From Rhodoferax sp. TS-BS-61-7 (GTDB lineage: Bacteria; Pseudomonadota; Gammaproteobacteria; Burkholderiales; Burkholderiaceae_C): a stretch of DNA of 64,000 bases. The notes beneath the pieces are model-generated. The model was not told the DNA's origin and did no database searches. It saw only the letters and a list, made by a program, of their open reading frames with translations. This document shows, piece after piece, positions 62,813-64,000 of the stretch. The translations under genes were made by a program, and so were the position numbers. The stretch lies in contig NZ_PTQY01000005.1 in NCBI RefSeq assembly GCF_002943465.1, positions 186,001-250,000 on the forward strand, read 5' to 3'. Position 1 is the first letter of the stretch. Each line of letters opens with the position of its first letter.

Positions 62813-62836
62813 CACCGTCTGGATTGTCCCCGCAAA

Positions 62837-63502
62837 ATGAACAAATTCCTCTTCTCCGTGTCCGCTGCGCTTGTCGCCTCTGTGACCGTTTTCGCTGCCC
62901 ACGCCCAGGGCGTCCAAGGTGACATCAAGGCTGGCGAAAAGAAGAACGCCATGTGTATTGGCTGCCACGGCATTGTGGGCTACCAAGCCAGCTTCCCCGA
63001 AATCCACAAGGTCCCCAAGATCTCGGGCCAGGGCGGCAAGTACATTGCCTCCGCCCTCAACGCCTACAAAACCGGTGAGCGCAAACACGCGTCCATGCGC
63101 GGCATTGCTGCCTCGCTGACCGACCAGGACATCGCCGACTTGGCCGCCTACTACGAAGCCAGCGGTGCGGTGGAAGGTGCTCCAGCCTTGGCTAAGGCGC
63201 CCGAGGCCTCGGAAAAAGTGAACGCGCTGCTGACCAAAGGCGCCTGTGCCTCCTGCCACGGCGATTCGTTCAGCAAACCCATCGACCCCACCTACCCCAA
63301 GATCGCTGGCCAGCACAGCGACTACCTGTTCGTGGCCCTGAAGGCCTACAAGGTAGAAGGCAACGCCCAAGTGGGCCGCGGCAACGCCATCATGGGCGGT
63401 GTGGCCAAGCAGTTCACCAATGCCGAGCTCAAAGAGCTGTCCAATTACCTGGGCAAGCTGCCAACCGACCTCAAGGTCGTGCCTCAAAACCGCTTCCGTT
63501 AA
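62837..63502 (+). CDS. Cytochrome c4 (di-haem)
   Basis: This 221-residue periplasmic electron carrier has a signal peptide (residues 1-23, cleavage after AHA). There are two haem c motifs, CIGCH (Cys40, Cys43, His44) and CASCH (Cys137, Cys140, His141), in two homologous halves, as in cytochrome c4 that feeds terminal oxidases. Distal methionine candidates are in KHASMRGIA and GNAIMGGVA. ATG 62837 has no strong ribosome site. A terminator follows. Confidence 0.95.
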   Translation: MNKFLFSVSAALVASVTVFAAHAQGVQGDIKAGEKKNAMCIGCHGIVGYQASFPEIHKVPKISGQGGKYIASALNAYKTGERKHASMRGIAASLTDQDIADLAAYYEASGAVEGAPALAKAPEASEKVNALLTKGACASCHGDSFSKPIDPTYPKIAGQHSDYLFVALKAYKVEGNAQVGRGNAIMGGVAKQFTNAELKELSNYLGKLPTDLKVVPQNRFR

Positions 63503-63520
63503 ACCGGACAGCACCTCCCC

Positions 63521-63548
63521 AAAAAAGCCGCTCTTGAGCGGCTTTTTT
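63521..63548. terminator. Rho-independent terminator of cytochrome c4
   Basis: AAAAAAGCCGCTC/GAGCGGCTTTTTT with a TT loop is an almost perfect bidirectional terminator. Confidence 0.95.
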
Positions 63549-63601
63549 GTGTCTGGTTTTCCCTGCTTGTGGCGGTGAGTCATCGCTCCTAGACTGGTGC
63601 C

Positions 63602-64000
63602 ATGACTATTTCCCGCGACCAGCCTTTCTCGACCGAGGGTCTTGGCAAGGCCTTGTTTCGCCCCCATGGACGGGCAGACTGGCGCATTGATGGTGACGTG
63701 TTGCGCACCGACGTGGTGGGGCCGTTTAACCGGGAACTGGCCGAGGCGATCGGACCCATCTTGCACCAGGCCTATGCCTTGTTGTGTGCCCAGGGGCCGT
63801 GTGCCGAAGTGGTCATCGTGCACGGCAGTGCACTGGCCGGCCCCGAAGCGCTGACGGCGTTGACCGGGGAATTGCGCAAGTTTGTACAGGAAGGCCTGGC
63901 CCCGGTGGGCACGGCCTTTGTGATGGCGCCCGAGGTGGAGGGCAGCCACTTCATGCCCGCCTTGCTGGTGCAGAGTTTTGCACACGCCGGTTGGCCGGCC
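63602..64000 (+). CDS. Hypothetical protein, 3' end beyond window
   Basis: The first 133 residues are visible (MTISRDQPFSTEGLGKALFR). The segment DWRIDGDVLRTDVVGPFNRE, then a helical region, VVIVHGSALAG, and TAFVMAPEVEGSHFMPALL, with no membrane helix or signal peptide, gives the alternating strand/helix layout of a STAS- or SpoIIAA-like fold, but this is a weak impression. The gene follows the cytochrome terminator by 53 bases and starts at ATG 63602. The frame is open to the window end. Confidence 0.75.
   Translation, partial: MTISRDQPFSTEGLGKALFRPHGRADWRIDGDVLRTDVVGPFNRELAEAIGPILHQAYALLCAQGPCAEVVIVHGSALAGPEALTALTGELRKFVQEGLAPVGTAFVMAPEVEGSHFMPALLVQSFAHAGWPA

Noticed and set aside
62708..63985. 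N-terminal extension of the MoxR frame by about 426 codons
   Set aside because: The extension is antisense to cytochrome c4 and has no similarity. MoxR starts naturally at 62707.
1..64000. CRISPR array, prophage or insertion sequence
   Set aside because: No direct-repeat/spacer pattern, integrase, transposase or phage structural gene was seen on either strand.

Overview
The window is GC-rich, densely packed bacterial chromosome with 59 protein-coding calls (57 complete, two cut by the window edges), two tRNA genes and almost no long non-coding stretches. Gene content and order point to a betaproteobacterium of the order Burkholderiales, most likely Comamonadaceae close to Rhodoferax/Polaromonas. 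Pointers are the ampD-pilR-pilS-ccsA-ffh order, the hemL-thiD-rubredoxin-pilGHIJ-chpA cluster, the YqgE-ruvX-pyrR-pyrB-pseudo-dihydroorotase cluster, the lysine/alanine-repeat histone H1-like protein, and a short interspersed repeat that I associate with this family from memory. I see no prophage, insertion sequence or CRISPR array.

Layout. 1-6 kb: the murein-recycling ligase Mpl (cut by the left edge and carrying an in-frame palindromic insert), a nucleotidyltransferase-like protein, a TlpA-type thioredoxin, accB-accC, prmA and a zinc-ribbon/DUF3426 protein. 6-11 kb: a histone H1-like gene and class Ia ribonucleotide reductase nrdA-nrdB behind a promoter overlapped by two NrdR-type boxes. 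11-18.6 kb: ampD, the PilS/PilR two-component pair, a cytochrome c assembly-like protein, ffh and a DMT transporter. 18.6-22 kb: miaB, a secreted protein, a HAMP receptor with no output domain plus a small partner, and tRNA-Met. 22-32 kb: two crotonases, an M61 peptidase, dsbC, a UbiH-like monooxygenase, a MOSC protein, and two tandem 7TM receptors with degenerate GGDEF domains. 32-41 kb: ychF, a second DMT transporter, a YqaA-type membrane protein, dusB-fis, purH, gmhA, hemL, a ThiD-like kinase and rubredoxin. 41-51 kb: the Chp/Pil chemosensory operon controlling type IV pili (pilG, pilH, pilI, pilJ and a 1,913-residue chpA). 51-56.7 kb: photolyase, then yqgE-ruvX-pyrR-pyrB-pseudo-dihydroorotase-acyltransferase. 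56.7-64 kb: a divergent Fe(3+)-type ABC transporter pair, tRNA-Arg, a VWA/GNAT/MoxR operon, cytochrome c4, and a protein cut by the right edge.

Working together: pilS/pilR (pilin transcription in the known systems) and the Chp system (pilus motor control) sit in separate clusters but serve the same organelle. pyrR, pyrB and the catalytically dead dihydroorotase form a pyrimidine unit. mpl and ampD both serve cell-wall recycling.

Most noteworthy non-genic signals: a dispersed repeat of about 50 bp in nine copies, one embedded in an acyltransferase gene and one supplying the end of hemL; a 78-bp palindrome inserted in frame in mpl; a perfect 26-bp inverted repeat between convergent genes; and a terminator-like hairpin in the dusB-fis leader.
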